This document shows, in pieces, positions 1 to 10,329 of a DNA stretch of 64,000 nucleotides. The stretch comes from Myxococcales bacterium (lineage in GTDB: Bacteria > Myxococcota_A > Polyangia > Polyangiales > Polyangiaceae). Each line of letters begins with the position of its first letter. The stretch's first letter is position 1. A program made the translations under genes and the position numbers. The notes under the pieces are model-generated. The model did not search any database, was not told the origin of the DNA, and worked only from the letters and a program-made list of their open reading frames with translations. The stretch covers positions 62,001 to 126,000 of the forward strand of contig SECP01000017.1 of NCBI GenBank assembly GCA_004193285.1, in the 5' to 3' direction.

Positions 1-58
1 CGTGAAGCGCTGGTGCAGCTCGGGCGCGAAGATCCACACAGCGCGAGCGCTTGATCCG

Positions 59-1444
59 CTAAGGCTTGCGCAGCACGACGTAGCGCTGCCCGCCGGCCAG
101 AGGCAGCTCGGCGACGACACGAAAGCTCTCGGCGCTGGGCAAGAGCCGGACGCGGCGCTCGACCTCACGATCGTGCGGAGGCGCCAGGAGCACGAGCGCG
201 TCGACGTCGCGGCTTCGCAGCAGCGCGTCGTCGATGCGCTTGGACGTGTGACCGCCGGGCAGCAGCGCGACGCGCGGATCCGTGACCCCAGCTAGATCGA
301 TCACCTTGAAGTCCGCGACCGCTCCGACCCAGCCGACGTCCAGCGCGGCGACCGACCTCGCCCCCGCGAGGGGCGCCTTGGCCGACTCGATCAGTCGCTC
401 GCGATCCGGACCGACTCCGCGAGCGGCGCCGCTCAGGGCGAGCCATAAATGAAGCGATAGCGCCCCCGCCAGGGCCGCCCGCAGCCAGCTCGCCCATGGC
501 GGCGCGACGCGAGACAACTCCGCGGCGCCGAGCACGAAGCTCGGAAGCACCGGCACCGCAAGCCGGTACAGGCTCATCCAGTCGCCGCCCACCGCGGCGA
601 GCGCCGCGAAGTGAACGACTCCCGCGAGCGCGACCGCGCGCGCGATGGGCGCGCCGCGCCGCAGGCTGAACGGCGCGACGCACAGCAGCGGCAGGCCCGT
701 CTGCACGAACGCGAAGACGGCGTAGCGCACGCCGTGCTCGAGATCGGAAGGTTTGGCAAAGACCGAGAGCGGAGCCGCGCGTCCGAAAAGCACCGCCCGC
801 AGCGCGGCCACGAGCGCCACCGCTCCGAGCACCAGCGCCGGCGAAAGTGCCGCCCGCTTGAGCGTGACGCCGCTCGCCAAGCGCAGGCCTAGCCGAACGC
901 TGGCGCACCACGGCGCTAGCTCCGGTCGGAGCCCTGCCGCGAGCGCGGCCGCGACGTCGGCGAGGGCGCCCTCGCCCAGCGAGGCGATGCCGAGCGCGGT
1001 GACGAGGCCCGTCTCCATGCCCGCTACCGACCAGGCGGCGAGCGGCGCGGTCACGGCCAGACAGAGCAGGAGGGCGGCGGCATACGCGGCGGAGGTGCGG
1101 GAAAATAGCCGGCGCCCCAAACCAAAGACCGCCACCAAGACCGCGCCCGCGCCGAGCCACTTCGCGGCCGCGAGCGCGCCCAGCGGCCCCTGCCCTCCGA
1201 AGGGCGCGAGCAGCACCGCGAAGCCGAGCGGCGTGACCGCGTCCACGACCGGCCCGCCGGCGTTGAAGCGATAGCCGGCGCCGCTGGCGAGGTGCGAAGC
1301 GACCCGCGCGGTGATGAGCGCGTCGTCCACGGTGAAGCCCCACAGCCAGGCCATCGACGCTCCGAGCGCCGCCACGGCGCCGATCCCACCCGCGAGGCTG
1401 CGCGCGGGGTCGAGCGAGGGCGCAGCGGGGTCGCCAGGAGCCAT
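59..1444 (-). CDS. polytopic membrane protein, GT-C glycosyltransferase-like
   Basis: Long ORF with many hydrophobic segments and an early DDALITARVASHL motif typical of GT-C-like membrane proteins; start placed at internal ATG (MAPGDPAAPS). Confidence 0.6.
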   Translation of the reverse strand: MAPGDPAAPSLDPARSLAGGIGAVAALGASMAWLWGFTVDDALITARVASHLASGAGYRFNAGGPVVDAVTPLGFAVLLAPFGGQGPLGALAAAKWLGAGAVLVAVFGLGRRLFSRTSAAYAAALLLCLAVTAPLAAWSVAGMETGLVTALGIASLGEGALADVAAALAAGLRPELAPWCASVRLGLRLASGVTLKRAALSPALVLGAVALVAALRAVLFGRAAPLSVFAKPSDLEHGVRYAVFAFVQTGLPLLCVAPFSLRRGAPIARAVALAGVVHFAALAAVGGDWMSLYRLAVPVLPSFVLGAAELSRVAPPWASWLRAALAGALSLHLWLALSGAARGVGPDRERLIESAKAPLAGARSVAALDVGWVGAVADFKVIDLAGVTDPRVALLPGGHTSKRIDDALLRSRDVDALVLLAPPHDREVERRVRLLPSAESFRVVAELPLAGGQRYVVLRKP

Positions 1445-1608
1445 GGTGCGACGAAACCCCAGGATTCGTGCCCTGGCAAGCGTTCGGGGGCGCCAAGTCC
1501 GGCCCGGCGGGGCCCCTAACCTCCCTTGCCCTTCACTGTCCACTCCTCTGCGAAAGGGGCTGAAAAGTATCGCTCTGCTCCGCCGGTTCTTACCATTCGC
1601 TTCAAGGA

Positions 1609-3873
1609 ATGACCGCGATAGATGTCGTCGTGCGGCCCCAAGCCGCCGCCCCGCTCCCCGAAGCTCTCAGCTCGCTTCATGGCCTGTTCGATTTATTCGT
1701 CGACGGCATCAACCTCACGGCTCGACTTACTGAAGCGCCGCACGCCGCGCTGCTCGTCGAGCTCGGTCACGCCCTCTCTCAGCTGAACCGCGGCAAGCGA
1801 GCCCGCGCCTGCTTCCCCATCTACTCCGAGGAAGAAGCCTGGGAGATTGGTCTGGAAGCGGACGGCGTGGATGCGCTGCTCAGCGTGTACCGCGTGGGCC
1901 CCAGCCCGCGAGTCGCGGTGTTCGACCGGCGCATGCCGCTCGCGACGTTGACGAGCGCCGTAGCGCGAGCGCTGGAGCAAAACGAGGCCCAGAACGCGGC
2001 CGCGATCGGCCCGGCTCGTCGCGCGCTGGGGCTACCCTACCCGACTTACGCGCACGCGCCGCTCGAGCGCAAGCGGCACGGCGTCGCGCCCAAGGCCGCG
2101 GCGAGCGTCGCCTTCGGCGGCGAGGTCGAGCTCAAGCAGCGCAGGAGCGTGAGCCCCGAAGCGCCCGGCCTGGAGCGGGCCGATCTGCACTCACTCCTCG
2201 CTGTCGGCAAGCTGTCGCTCACGGTGAAAACGCGCACGCTGGAGCTCCCCAACGTGCAGCTGTTCTTGATGAGCGAGCGGCTGCTCAACATCGCAGAGGA
2301 CGTGCTGGACGCGTGGCGGAGCGAGCGCGCGGTGTTTCGGCGAGCGGAGCTGGATGGCGCTCAGCTCTCCGTGCGGCGTGGCCCGGGACGGGGCCCCCTG
2401 CGAGTGAGCATGACGGGCGCGAGCAAGTCGCCGGACACCGAGGGAACGACGCTGGCCGACGTCCCCGCGCGCGGCTTCGTGCTGTCGTGCGCGCGCTTCG
2501 CGCTCAGCTTGGCGGAGGTGCTGGAGAAAGCAGATCCCTCGCAGAGCAAGAACCTTCGCTTGCGCGCGCTGTCGCGGACCGCGCGCGGCATCGTGGACGT
2601 CGTGAGCGAGACCAACGCCAACGACTCGCTGCAAAATCCCGAGCCGGACAGCTACCGCAGCTTCGGTCTGCCGCGGGCCCAAACCGGGCGCGGCACCTGG
2701 GAGCACGGCGGCAAGATGCGCTTCGTGCCGAAGTGGGTCGCCACCGTGCCGAACATCGACCTGCGCGCCACCTTCCAGTGCGGGGACAAGATCATCGTCG
2801 GCTCGCAGCGGGAGACCGCTTGCCTGATGCGCGACAGCGGGCGCGTGCTTTGGCGGGTCGCGGCCAGCCGCGCCGCCAGCGTCGTCACGCCGTTCGGCTT
2901 GGCGCGTCTCGGTTTCGATGGTCGAGTGGAGCTGCACGACCTGGAGACCGGCGGCGTGCGCTTCACCACCCACATTCAGCCGCGCGCGGCCGGGGGCGCC
3001 ACCGGAGCCCTCGTCAATGGTCCGGCCTTGCCCAAGCTCCTCGTCGTCGCCGAAGGAGACCGCGCCGTCACCGCGGTGGATCTCGTCTCCGGAGAGGTGC
3101 GTTGGCGCTTCAGTGGCAAGCGCCCGGCCAGCTACCGCATGCGTCGCGCGGGCAAGCTCCTCATCGTCGCTGGAGGAGACTCCGCGCTCGTCGCGCTGGA
3201 CGTGTTCACCGGAGACGTCGTGTGGCGCGTCCGCGACCGGCTACCGTTCTCGGGAGACATCTGCATCGATCACGACTCTGCGTTCGCCATCGCGGGCGGG
3301 CCGGTCGGCCCTTGTAAGCTGCTGCACGTCGATCTTTGGACCGGCGCGCTGCGCTGGTCGCGCGAGCTCGAGGAGCGGCCCTGCACTGGCCAAGCCCCGC
3401 TCGTCAGCGGCAACTCCGTCATCATCGCGACGCGAGACAAGCGTGGCGTCGGCGCTTCTGCGCTCGCGCGTGACACCGGCGCGCCGCTGTGGGAACAGCC
3501 GCCGGGCCTCGCCTCGCCGACCACGGCCTGGCTCGTGGTCGACGACGCCCTCATCGCCAACACCGCCGCGGGTGCCTTGGTGTGCCTGGACGCCGGTACC
3601 GGCATGCCGCGCTACAGCCATGTCTTCTCGCGGCACGTGGAGGCGGATCAGCCGCGGCGCCTGGAGCCGGTGCTGCGCAACGGCGCGCTCTTCGTGCCGC
3701 AGCACCAGGTCCACGTCATTCGCCCGCGCGACGGCGAGGTTCTAGGCACGCTGCCCAGTGACTTGATCCCGGACCTGCTGCGCGTCGACGAGCGCTGCGG
3801 CGCTTACATTGCCGAGGAGAGCGGGCACTTGGCCGCGTTCTCGGTAGCGCCCAAGCTGTCGCTCGTGAAGTGA
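1609..3873 (+). CDS. PQQ-like beta-propeller repeat protein
   Basis: Repeated blade-like motifs (VTAVDLVSGEVRWRF, LVALDVFTGDVVWRV, LLHVDLWTGALRWSR, LVCLDAGTGMPRYS). Confidence 0.75.
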   Translation: MTAIDVVVRPQAAAPLPEALSSLHGLFDLFVDGINLTARLTEAPHAALLVELGHALSQLNRGKRARACFPIYSEEEAWEIGLEADGVDALLSVYRVGPSPRVAVFDRRMPLATLTSAVARALEQNEAQNAAAIGPARRALGLPYPTYAHAPLERKRHGVAPKAAASVAFGGEVELKQRRSVSPEAPGLERADLHSLLAVGKLSLTVKTRTLELPNVQLFLMSERLLNIAEDVLDAWRSERAVFRRAELDGAQLSVRRGPGRGPLRVSMTGASKSPDTEGTTLADVPARGFVLSCARFALSLAEVLEKADPSQSKNLRLRALSRTARGIVDVVSETNANDSLQNPEPDSYRSFGLPRAQTGRGTWEHGGKMRFVPKWVATVPNIDLRATFQCGDKIIVGSQRETACLMRDSGRVLWRVAASRAASVVTPFGLARLGFDGRVELHDLETGGVRFTTHIQPRAAGGATGALVNGPALPKLLVVAEGDRAVTAVDLVSGEVRWRFSGKRPASYRMRRAGKLLIVAGGDSALVALDVFTGDVVWRVRDRLPFSGDICIDHDSAFAIAGGPVGPCKLLHVDLWTGALRWSRELEERPCTGQAPLVSGNSVIIATRDKRGVGASALARDTGAPLWEQPPGLASPTTAWLVVDDALIANTAAGALVCLDAGTGMPRYSHVFSRHVEADQPRRLEPVLRNGALFVPQHQVHVIRPRDGEVLGTLPSDLIPDLLRVDERCGAYIAEESGHLAAFSVAPKLSLVK

Positions 3874-4350
3874 TCACGGCTGCGCAGGGGGGCGCAGCGA
3901 CTCCACGTGCGGGGGAAGCGGCCAGGGTCCGCCTACCTCGTTCGCTTTGGCGCGCAGGAAGGCCGCGATGCGCCTCATCGGCACCTGCGCCGGGCAGGTC
4001 TTCTCCTTCTCGGCGAGCACTTCGTCAGTGACGAAGCTCAGGCTGTAAGCGGCGGCGCGGAAGTCCGGCATGCTCCGTGACGCAGACAGCATGAGCGGCA
4101 TGACGCCGCGGTAAGCACCGCCCGAGGCCGCGATTCGCTCGCCTTCCCCGCGGTCGCAAATGCCGCACGCGATGCAGCGACTGAACGTGGGCAGGTCACG
4201 GCGCTCGTCCGCGGTAACCGGGGGCAAGCCGTCCGCGTCGTAATTGCGACGGAAAGCGGCGAGGCCGCCTCGATGGCCGAAGAGGCGCTTCACCAGCGAC
4301 TTCAGCATCGCCCAGGTGAGCAGTAGCCAGGCCTTCAAACGCGGGGGCAC
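3874..4350 (-). CDS. 4Fe-4S ferredoxin-like protein
   Basis: CIACGIC motif plus later TCPAQVP, consistent with one CxxCxxC...CP cluster; N-terminal hydrophobic segment. Confidence 0.55.
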   Translation of the reverse strand: MPPRLKAWLLLTWAMLKSLVKRLFGHRGGLAAFRRNYDADGLPPVTADERRDLPTFSRCIACGICDRGEGERIAASGGAYRGVMPLMLSASRSMPDFRAAAYSLSFVTDEVLAEKEKTCPAQVPMRRIAAFLRAKANEVGGPWPLPPHVESLRPPAQP

Positions 4351-4565
4351 GTCTTCAGATTGGCACGCCCTGCGACGAGGAGGGAGAAGCCGTGTTTCGG
4401 CTGCGTATGATGGGTGGAGGGACGGCCGTATCGTGACGCGTAACCGTCACCTGTTACGCTCCGGAACACCAGCCTAAGTACTGAAATTTACTACTAAATC
4501 AGGCTGGCACATCGACTGCAAAAGGGGTCTCCGTCCGCGGCGCTGTCCGCGAAAGGAGCTTCCCG

Positions 4566-5240
4566 ATGTGGTCCCCCGTTGCTGTCCAGTCCGTTGCCGT
4601 TTCGTCCACCGTCACCACCGCCAAGCCCCTCACGCTCGCCAAGCCCCTCGGCATTCCCAGCTCTTGGTCCGAGGCGGAGCTGCTGGACCGGCTGCTGAGC
4701 AGCGACCCCAACGCTTGGCGTGAGCTGAACCAACGCTACGCGCGCCTGATCACCAGCTGCATTCAGCGCGTCGTTGCGCGCTTTTCCAAGCGCGTCAGCG
4801 TGGACGCGGTGGAAGAAATTTACGCCACCTTTTCACTGAAGCTGCTCGCCAACGACAAGCACAAGCTCCGAAGCTTCGAGCCGCATCGCGGCAACAAGCT
4901 CGGCACGTGGCTGGGCATGCTGGCGACGCACTGCGCCTACGATTACCTGCGCAGCGTGCGCCGCGAGCCGAGCTCGGTCTGCTTGACGGAGGCGGAGACC
5001 CTGAGCAGTGAGCACCATGACCCGTGCGAGAGCGCGGTACTGAACGAACGGGCTCAGCTGGTACGCGACCTGTTGGCGGACTTCAGCGACAAAGATCGCC
5101 AGTTCGTCACCCTTTATTACCAAGACGGGTTGAGCCCCGAACACGTGGCCGAGCGACTCGGCATCAGCGTGAAGACGGTGTATTCGAAGAAGCACAAGAT
5201 CCAGCGCAAGCTGACCGAAATCGTAGGCGTCCCCGCCTGA
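4566..5240 (+). CDS. ECF-type RNA polymerase sigma factor
   Basis: Sigma region 2-like segment (AYDYLRSVRRE) and region 4 HTH (LYYQDGLSPEHVAERLGISVKTVYSKKHKIQRKL); upstream aggag RBS. Confidence 0.85.
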   Translation: MWSPVAVQSVAVSSTVTTAKPLTLAKPLGIPSSWSEAELLDRLLSSDPNAWRELNQRYARLITSCIQRVVARFSKRVSVDAVEEIYATFSLKLLANDKHKLRSFEPHRGNKLGTWLGMLATHCAYDYLRSVRREPSSVCLTEAETLSSEHHDPCESAVLNERAQLVRDLLADFSDKDRQFVTLYYQDGLSPEHVAERLGISVKTVYSKKHKIQRKLTEIVGVPA

Positions 5241-5259
5241 ATGTCGTAGAAGCAGCCTC

Positions 5260-7542
5260 GTGCTGCGGCTTTCGCTCGTCGCGGGGTTCCTCCTCGCTAG
5301 CGTGTGCGCCTGTGGCGGGACCAAGCCGGTAAGCTTCGCCCGTGCGGGAGCCCCGGGGGGCCCAAGCAGCCGCATCGAAGCGCGCTCCCTATCGGATCGA
5401 CCGCCGCTAGCGCTTCTCGAACGCCAAGGAGATCCGGAGAGCGCCATCGCCTTCGCATCCCTCGCTTCTGCTCGGTCGGACGTCCACGCCGCCTTTGGGG
5501 AGGTGCTCGGTCAGCGCCTTACCCGTGCGGGTTTTCAGACTCAGCTCGTCGCGCACGGCCTCGGCTTCGAGCTCATGATCTTGGCCGAAGGCGCCGAGCG
5601 CGGCGGCGCCGCGATGAAGGCGTTGCTCGGCGCGCTGTCGCAGCCCATAGCCCCCGCCGAGCTCTCGGCCATGGCTGGCCCGGCCGCGGAGCGCGTCGCG
5701 CCGAGCCCCCTGTCCCAGTGCTCCGCGGAGCTCTCGAATCAGCGCCGCGTCACTGATGCGAGTGAGCTCGAGCGTGAGCGCATCGCCACCTTCGCCCAAG
5801 ACCGATCCGCGCTGGCCGTCGTCGGGGACGCAGCGACCACCGCGGCGGTAGCAGACGCGCTCTCGGAGGGGCCGGATTGGCCGGAGCGGGGCGCGGTGCC
5901 TTCGCTTCTGCCGTCGCAAGGCGGCACCCAAGTCGTGCGCGGCGATCGCCCCACGCTCTCGGTCGGCCTCACGCTGCGCGACACCAACGGCGCGCTGGGT
6001 GCCGCGGAGGAGCTCGGAGGCCCGGAGAGCGCGCTCGGGGTGCGGCTCGCCGCTCTCGGCGGGGGCTTCAAGTTGCGCCGCGTGGTCGCGACCGCGCATC
6101 CAGGCGGGGCTTGTCTGCGTCTAGACAGCGAGGTGGACGCGTCGCCATTGCCGGAAGCGCGTCGCCTCGGCTTCGCGGTTCAGGCCATGACCGAAGAGGC
6201 GGAGCTGGCTTTGGCCCGTGCCCCGCGCGTTAATCGCCTGGAAGCCACCGCCCTCTCCGCGACGGACCCGCGGGTCGCCGCGCGCGCCGCCGCGTACAGC
6301 GCTCTCGTAGCTCCGCACGCGGAAGCCGCGGAGGTTCGGCTACTCGCGCTCACCACACCAGACCCGGCTCCACTCGCCCAGAGCATCGAAGGGGCGGCCG
6401 AGCAGGCGCGGGCAGAAACGCCGCCGCTCGAGGCGACGGTGCGGCTCGAGGCGGGGCAGCCCGGAGTGTGGGCGCTCCTCGCCTCCCCTTGCGCCGCCGC
6501 CAGCGAGCGCGGGGACGTCGCGGGGCACAGCGCCGTGCTGTTCGCGGCCGCGTCCGCGACGGCCCTCACCTCGGGCGTGAAGCTGGAGCCATGGGTAGGC
6601 GCGCAGGGCGCGGGGATCTTGGGCTTCACGGAGCGCGCCGCGGGCGAATCGGACGCGGGAGCCGCCGCGCGCTTGGGCGACGCGCTCGGACGCGCGGCGC
6701 TGGCGCCCCCGTCAGCGCTGGCAGTGGCGAGCGCCCGCGCGGAGCTAGCGGGCGGCACCAGCCCCGAGGCTCGGCCTTTGCTGGACGCGCTGCTGGAGAG
6801 CCTCGCCGCGGGCCACACCGGCGCGCTCGCCCCCCGCGGCACCGCCAATTCGCTTCAGTCCGCCACCCGGGAGGCCGTGCTCCTTCGACAGCGAGAGCTG
6901 CTTCGCGCACCCCACCGGCTCGCGATCCTCTCCACCACGAACGCCGCGGACGCGAGCCAGCTGACTCGCGCCGTGAGCCGCTGGTTACGCAGCCCCGACG
7001 CCCCTCGCTCGTCTCCGTGCTCCACCGAGGTGGGCGCTCCGTCGCGAAGCGAGCTCAGCTTGGCCCGCGGCGTCGCGAGCAGCGAAGGCAGCTACGTCGC
7101 TTTCCGCATCCCCGCCCGAGCCGGCGCGGAGGCGGGCGTGCTCGCGGAGCTGCTCAGCGGTCCGGCCGGGCCGCTCGCGCGAGCGTTGGCCGAGCCGGAC
7201 CTCGTGGGCGCCGCCCGCGCGAGCGTGCTCGGAACCAGCTCCGCGAGGGCGCTCATCGTTCAGATAGCCGCGTTCGAGGGCCGCGAAAACGAGGCGCTGG
7301 CGCGGGTGCAGCAACTGTTCGAGAGGCTCTCGAGCGACGGCGTGCTCGCCGCCGGCGAGGTAGACGCGGCGCTGGGCCGGCTGCGCGCCGCGCGTCGCAC
7401 CGCCGCGCTGGATCCGCGGTATCGGCTAGTGCAGCTGCTGGACCCGAGTGTCGCGGCCCCGGTGGACGCAGCCGCCATCCGGCGCTTGGCTGCGAGTCTT
7501 CGTCCCCAAGTTGCGATCGTGGCGCGCGCCCGGCCCCGCTGA
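5260..7542 (+). CDS. M16 peptidase-like lipoprotein, apparently lacking HxxEH
   Basis: Lipoprotein-type N-terminus (ASVCACGG) and M16-like repeat architecture; no HxxEH motif seen in the translation. Confidence 0.45.
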   Translation: MLRLSLVAGFLLASVCACGGTKPVSFARAGAPGGPSSRIEARSLSDRPPLALLERQGDPESAIAFASLASARSDVHAAFGEVLGQRLTRAGFQTQLVAHGLGFELMILAEGAERGGAAMKALLGALSQPIAPAELSAMAGPAAERVAPSPLSQCSAELSNQRRVTDASELERERIATFAQDRSALAVVGDAATTAAVADALSEGPDWPERGAVPSLLPSQGGTQVVRGDRPTLSVGLTLRDTNGALGAAEELGGPESALGVRLAALGGGFKLRRVVATAHPGGACLRLDSEVDASPLPEARRLGFAVQAMTEEAELALARAPRVNRLEATALSATDPRVAARAAAYSALVAPHAEAAEVRLLALTTPDPAPLAQSIEGAAEQARAETPPLEATVRLEAGQPGVWALLASPCAAASERGDVAGHSAVLFAAASATALTSGVKLEPWVGAQGAGILGFTERAAGESDAGAAARLGDALGRAALAPPSALAVASARAELAGGTSPEARPLLDALLESLAAGHTGALAPRGTANSLQSATREAVLLRQRELLRAPHRLAILSTTNAADASQLTRAVSRWLRSPDAPRSSPCSTEVGAPSRSELSLARGVASSEGSYVAFRIPARAGAEAGVLAELLSGPAGPLARALAEPDLVGAARASVLGTSSARALIVQIAAFEGRENEALARVQQLFERLSSDGVLAAGEVDAALGRLRAARRTAALDPRYRLVQLLDPSVAAPVDAAAIRRLAASLRPQVAIVARARPR

Positions 7543-7613
7543 GCTACTCGAGCCATGTGCTCAGTCGTCACCCGAGCCTTTGCGGAGCCCGCGTGACGTG
7601 ATAGCGAAGCCCG

Positions 7614-7976
7614 ATGCAAAGCCGGCCCAGCGAGCGCCTGACCGAGCGCCTCACGCCCTGGCTGTCCCTGCTCGGGGTCATCGGCTTCCTCCTCGCCATC
7701 CTCCTGGGCGTGCTTTCGGGCTGCTCCGGGGCGCTGCGCCCGGCAGTTTCGCTGAGCGTCGTCTACGCGAAGCCGACTCCGCCCGACGCGAGCGTGACCA
7801 TCGATGAGCAGTACATCGGCCCACTCGGGTACGTGTCCGCGCACGGCGTGCGCCTGCCGGAAGGCGAGCACCGCGTCTCGGTTACCAAGGCCGGCTACTT
7901 CCCCTGGGATCGCCTGATCACCGCCGGTCGTGACCCGATCAAGCTCGAAATCGCGCTCGAGCCCATCCCGGACTAG
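7614..7976 (+). CDS. PEGA-domain-like membrane/lipoprotein
   Basis: Hydrophobic N-terminus then PPDASVTIDEQYIGPLGYVSAHGVRLPEGEHRVSVTKAGYFPWDR, PEGA-like. Confidence 0.6.
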   Translation: MQSRPSERLTERLTPWLSLLGVIGFLLAILLGVLSGCSGALRPAVSLSVVYAKPTPPDASVTIDEQYIGPLGYVSAHGVRLPEGEHRVSVTKAGYFPWDRLITAGRDPIKLEIALEPIPD

Positions 7977-8025
7977 CCACCGAATCGTGCCGCCAAGGGC
8001 CGGGTTTGGCCTATGGTCGGGAGGT

Positions 8026-8217
8026 ATGCAATCCCCCGCGATTCAAGCCGCACTGAATAACCTGGTCGAGACCATCCGCACCTCGCTCATGGCCGAGTTC
8101 CTCGAGCTATTGCGGAGCGGCAAGCCGGCTTCCCTCAAGCCCGCTCGCAAGAGCAAACGCGCCGCCCGTCCCGTGAAAACCCCGGCCAAGAAGGCTGCGC
8201 GCAAAGCAAGCCGCTGA
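8026..8217 (+). CDS. small protein with Lys/Ala/Arg-rich basic tail
   Basis: 63 aa ORF from ATG after gggagg; C-terminal KPARKSKRAARPVKTPAKKAARKASR resembles histone-H1-like tails. Confidence 0.5.
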   Translation: MQSPAIQAALNNLVETIRTSLMAEFLELLRSGKPASLKPARKSKRAARPVKTPAKKAARKASR

Positions 8218-8293
8218 CCGCAAGCCGGCGAGCCCCTCGCGAAAACCAGCGCTACGGTTGGGCCGGTACGAGCCGTGAAGGCCCGCCGCGAGC

Positions 8294-9106
8294 ATGGCTA
8301 AAAACAGTGAGATCGGATGGACGCACCACACCGCCAACCCGTGGTGGGGGTGCGTCAAGGTCAGCCCCGCCTGCGACCACTGCTACGCCAGCACGATTTC
8401 CGCTCGGCTCTCCGCCAGCCTTTTCGGGCACCGCGTGGCTTGGGGTCCCGGCGCTCAGCAGGGCCACAAGATGGACGAGCTCGAACGCGAAGCTCCCCGT
8501 TGGGATCGCGCCGCGGCCAAAGCAGGCGAGCGGCATCGCGTCTTCTGCGGCTCCATGTGCGACTGGGCCGAGGGTCGAGCCGACCAACGACCAAGTCTCG
8601 CTCGGCTCTTTCCGCTCATCCAACGTACGAGCCAGCTCGATTGGCTCCTTCTCACCAAACGCCCCAATATCGGCCACCGTCTCCTGGCGGAGGCGTACGG
8701 GCCAGCTCTGCCGCGCAACATCTGGGTGGGCTCGACGGTGGAGAATCAAGACTGGGCCGCCAAGCGGCTGCCACACCTGTTGCAGATCGACGCCGCGGTA
8801 AGGTTCGTCAGCGTGGAGCCGCAGCTCGGTCCGGTCGACTTGCGGCCGCACCTCGGCGTGGGACGCGGCAAGGTCAACTGGGTCATCTGCGGCGGCGAGT
8901 CGGGCGCGGGGGCGCGCGGCTCGACAGAAGTGCTGGATTGGTACCGATCGCTGCGCGACCAATGCGCGGAAAGTGGCGCCCGATTCTTCTTCAAGCAATG
9001 GGGCCGTTTCCGCCAAGAGGGCGACGCGGTCGTGAAGCTGCGCGGTAAGAACCCGGACAACGCGCTGGACGGCGTGCGGTGGGAGCAATACCCGGAAGTC
9101 GGCTGA
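8294..9106 (+). CDS. phage Gp37/Gp68-like protein (DUF5131)
   Basis: EIGWTHHTANPWWGCVKVSPACDHCYA and WVGSTVENQDWAAKRLPHLLQI...VSVEPQLGPVDL motifs of DUF5131. Confidence 0.85.
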   Translation: MAKNSEIGWTHHTANPWWGCVKVSPACDHCYASTISARLSASLFGHRVAWGPGAQQGHKMDELEREAPRWDRAAAKAGERHRVFCGSMCDWAEGRADQRPSLARLFPLIQRTSQLDWLLLTKRPNIGHRLLAEAYGPALPRNIWVGSTVENQDWAAKRLPHLLQIDAAVRFVSVEPQLGPVDLRPHLGVGRGKVNWVICGGESGAGARGSTEVLDWYRSLRDQCAESGARFFFKQWGRFRQEGDAVVKLRGKNPDNALDGVRWEQYPEVG

Positions 9107-9158
9107 GCATTCGTTGGGCAAGTCGCTTTGCCAACTCGCAGCGCGGTACGCTCGCCGT

Positions 9159-10176
9159 ATGCGGGTAGGAGGCATGCTACGGGGAGCAATCCTGGCCGGT
9201 GCGGCCGGCGCGCTGCTGGCAGGGTGCAGCGGCGGCGAGTCGTCGGGCGAAGCAAGCGGAGGCTCGTCCAACGGCGGAGGCAACGGCTCCGGCGACATCG
9301 TGACCTCAATCGAGCTACCGCCCGCAATCGAGCAGCGCTTGCTCGAGCTCGCAGGTCAACTGGGCGATGCGGTGTGCGAGCGTGGTCGCAACTGCTGTTC
9401 GGCGTTCGGCTTTTCGCCGCGCAAAGATTGCCTCGAGACAGCCGCGCAGCTCTTGACGCTGAAGCTGGTGGGAGTCGCGCTCGGCGCCGAAAACCTGGAC
9501 GATTGGAACTTCACGATCGACGAGGTCGCGGCCGCGAAGTGCTTGGAGGTTGCCCGTGCCGTGAGCAGCCGGTGCTACCTCGAGCCGGAGCAGTTGGTCT
9601 ACGAGTGGACTCCGCCGTGCCAGGTCGTGCTGCGCGCCTGGCGTCGAGCCGAGCCAGAGCCTGGGTGCGATAGCGACGCGCACTGTCAAGCGCACTGGGG
9701 CCCGAGCTACCGCTGTCGAGCTAAGCAAGCCTGCCAAGAAGAGCGCGTCGTGCCCCGCGGCGCGGTCTGCGACTTGAACCAAGTCACCGACTTCCTTCCC
9801 ACGTGCGCGGACGAGGATCATTGCGGCTTCGACTGCGATCAGAGCCCGTGCCCCGCGACGTGTTTGGCGCGCGGCGCGGCGGGAGACCCGTGCGCCACCG
9901 CCGACTCCTGTCTCGCCGGCACCCACTGCGATTCCGCGGCAGAGCGCAGTTGCCAGCCCCGCTTGGCGGTCGGCACCGCCTGTGACTCCACCAGCGTCTG
10001 CATCGAAGGGGCGGATTGCCCGTGCCCCGGCTTCAACTGCTCGAACCAGGCCCGCGTCTGCACGGTCAAACGCGGCGCTGGTCAATCGTGCACGACCGAT
10101 GGCGATTGCTTCGTCACCCTGCGTCGGCGGCATCTGCCGCCCGCGCGAGCTCGCTTTTTGCGAGCCACCGGGGTAG
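9159..10176 (+). CDS. Cys-rich lipoprotein; frame change needed near 10113
   Basis: Lipobox LLAGCSGG; repeated Cys modules. The called ORF runs to 10352, but the Cys-module pattern (SPCVGGICRPRELAFCEPPG stop) continues in the +1 frame to 10176. Confidence 0.55.
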
Positions 10177-10329
10177 CCAGGTCTAGCCACCCTGCCCCTC
10201 CTCCCCGGCTCCGTCCGGCCCTCCCGTCAATCAGAGCCGGTAGAGATGACCATCCTAGCCCTAGCGATCTGAAAGCTCCTAAGCTAGGTTCCGCCCCGCA
10301 TGACGACAACGGTTCAGCAATAACCGCAT

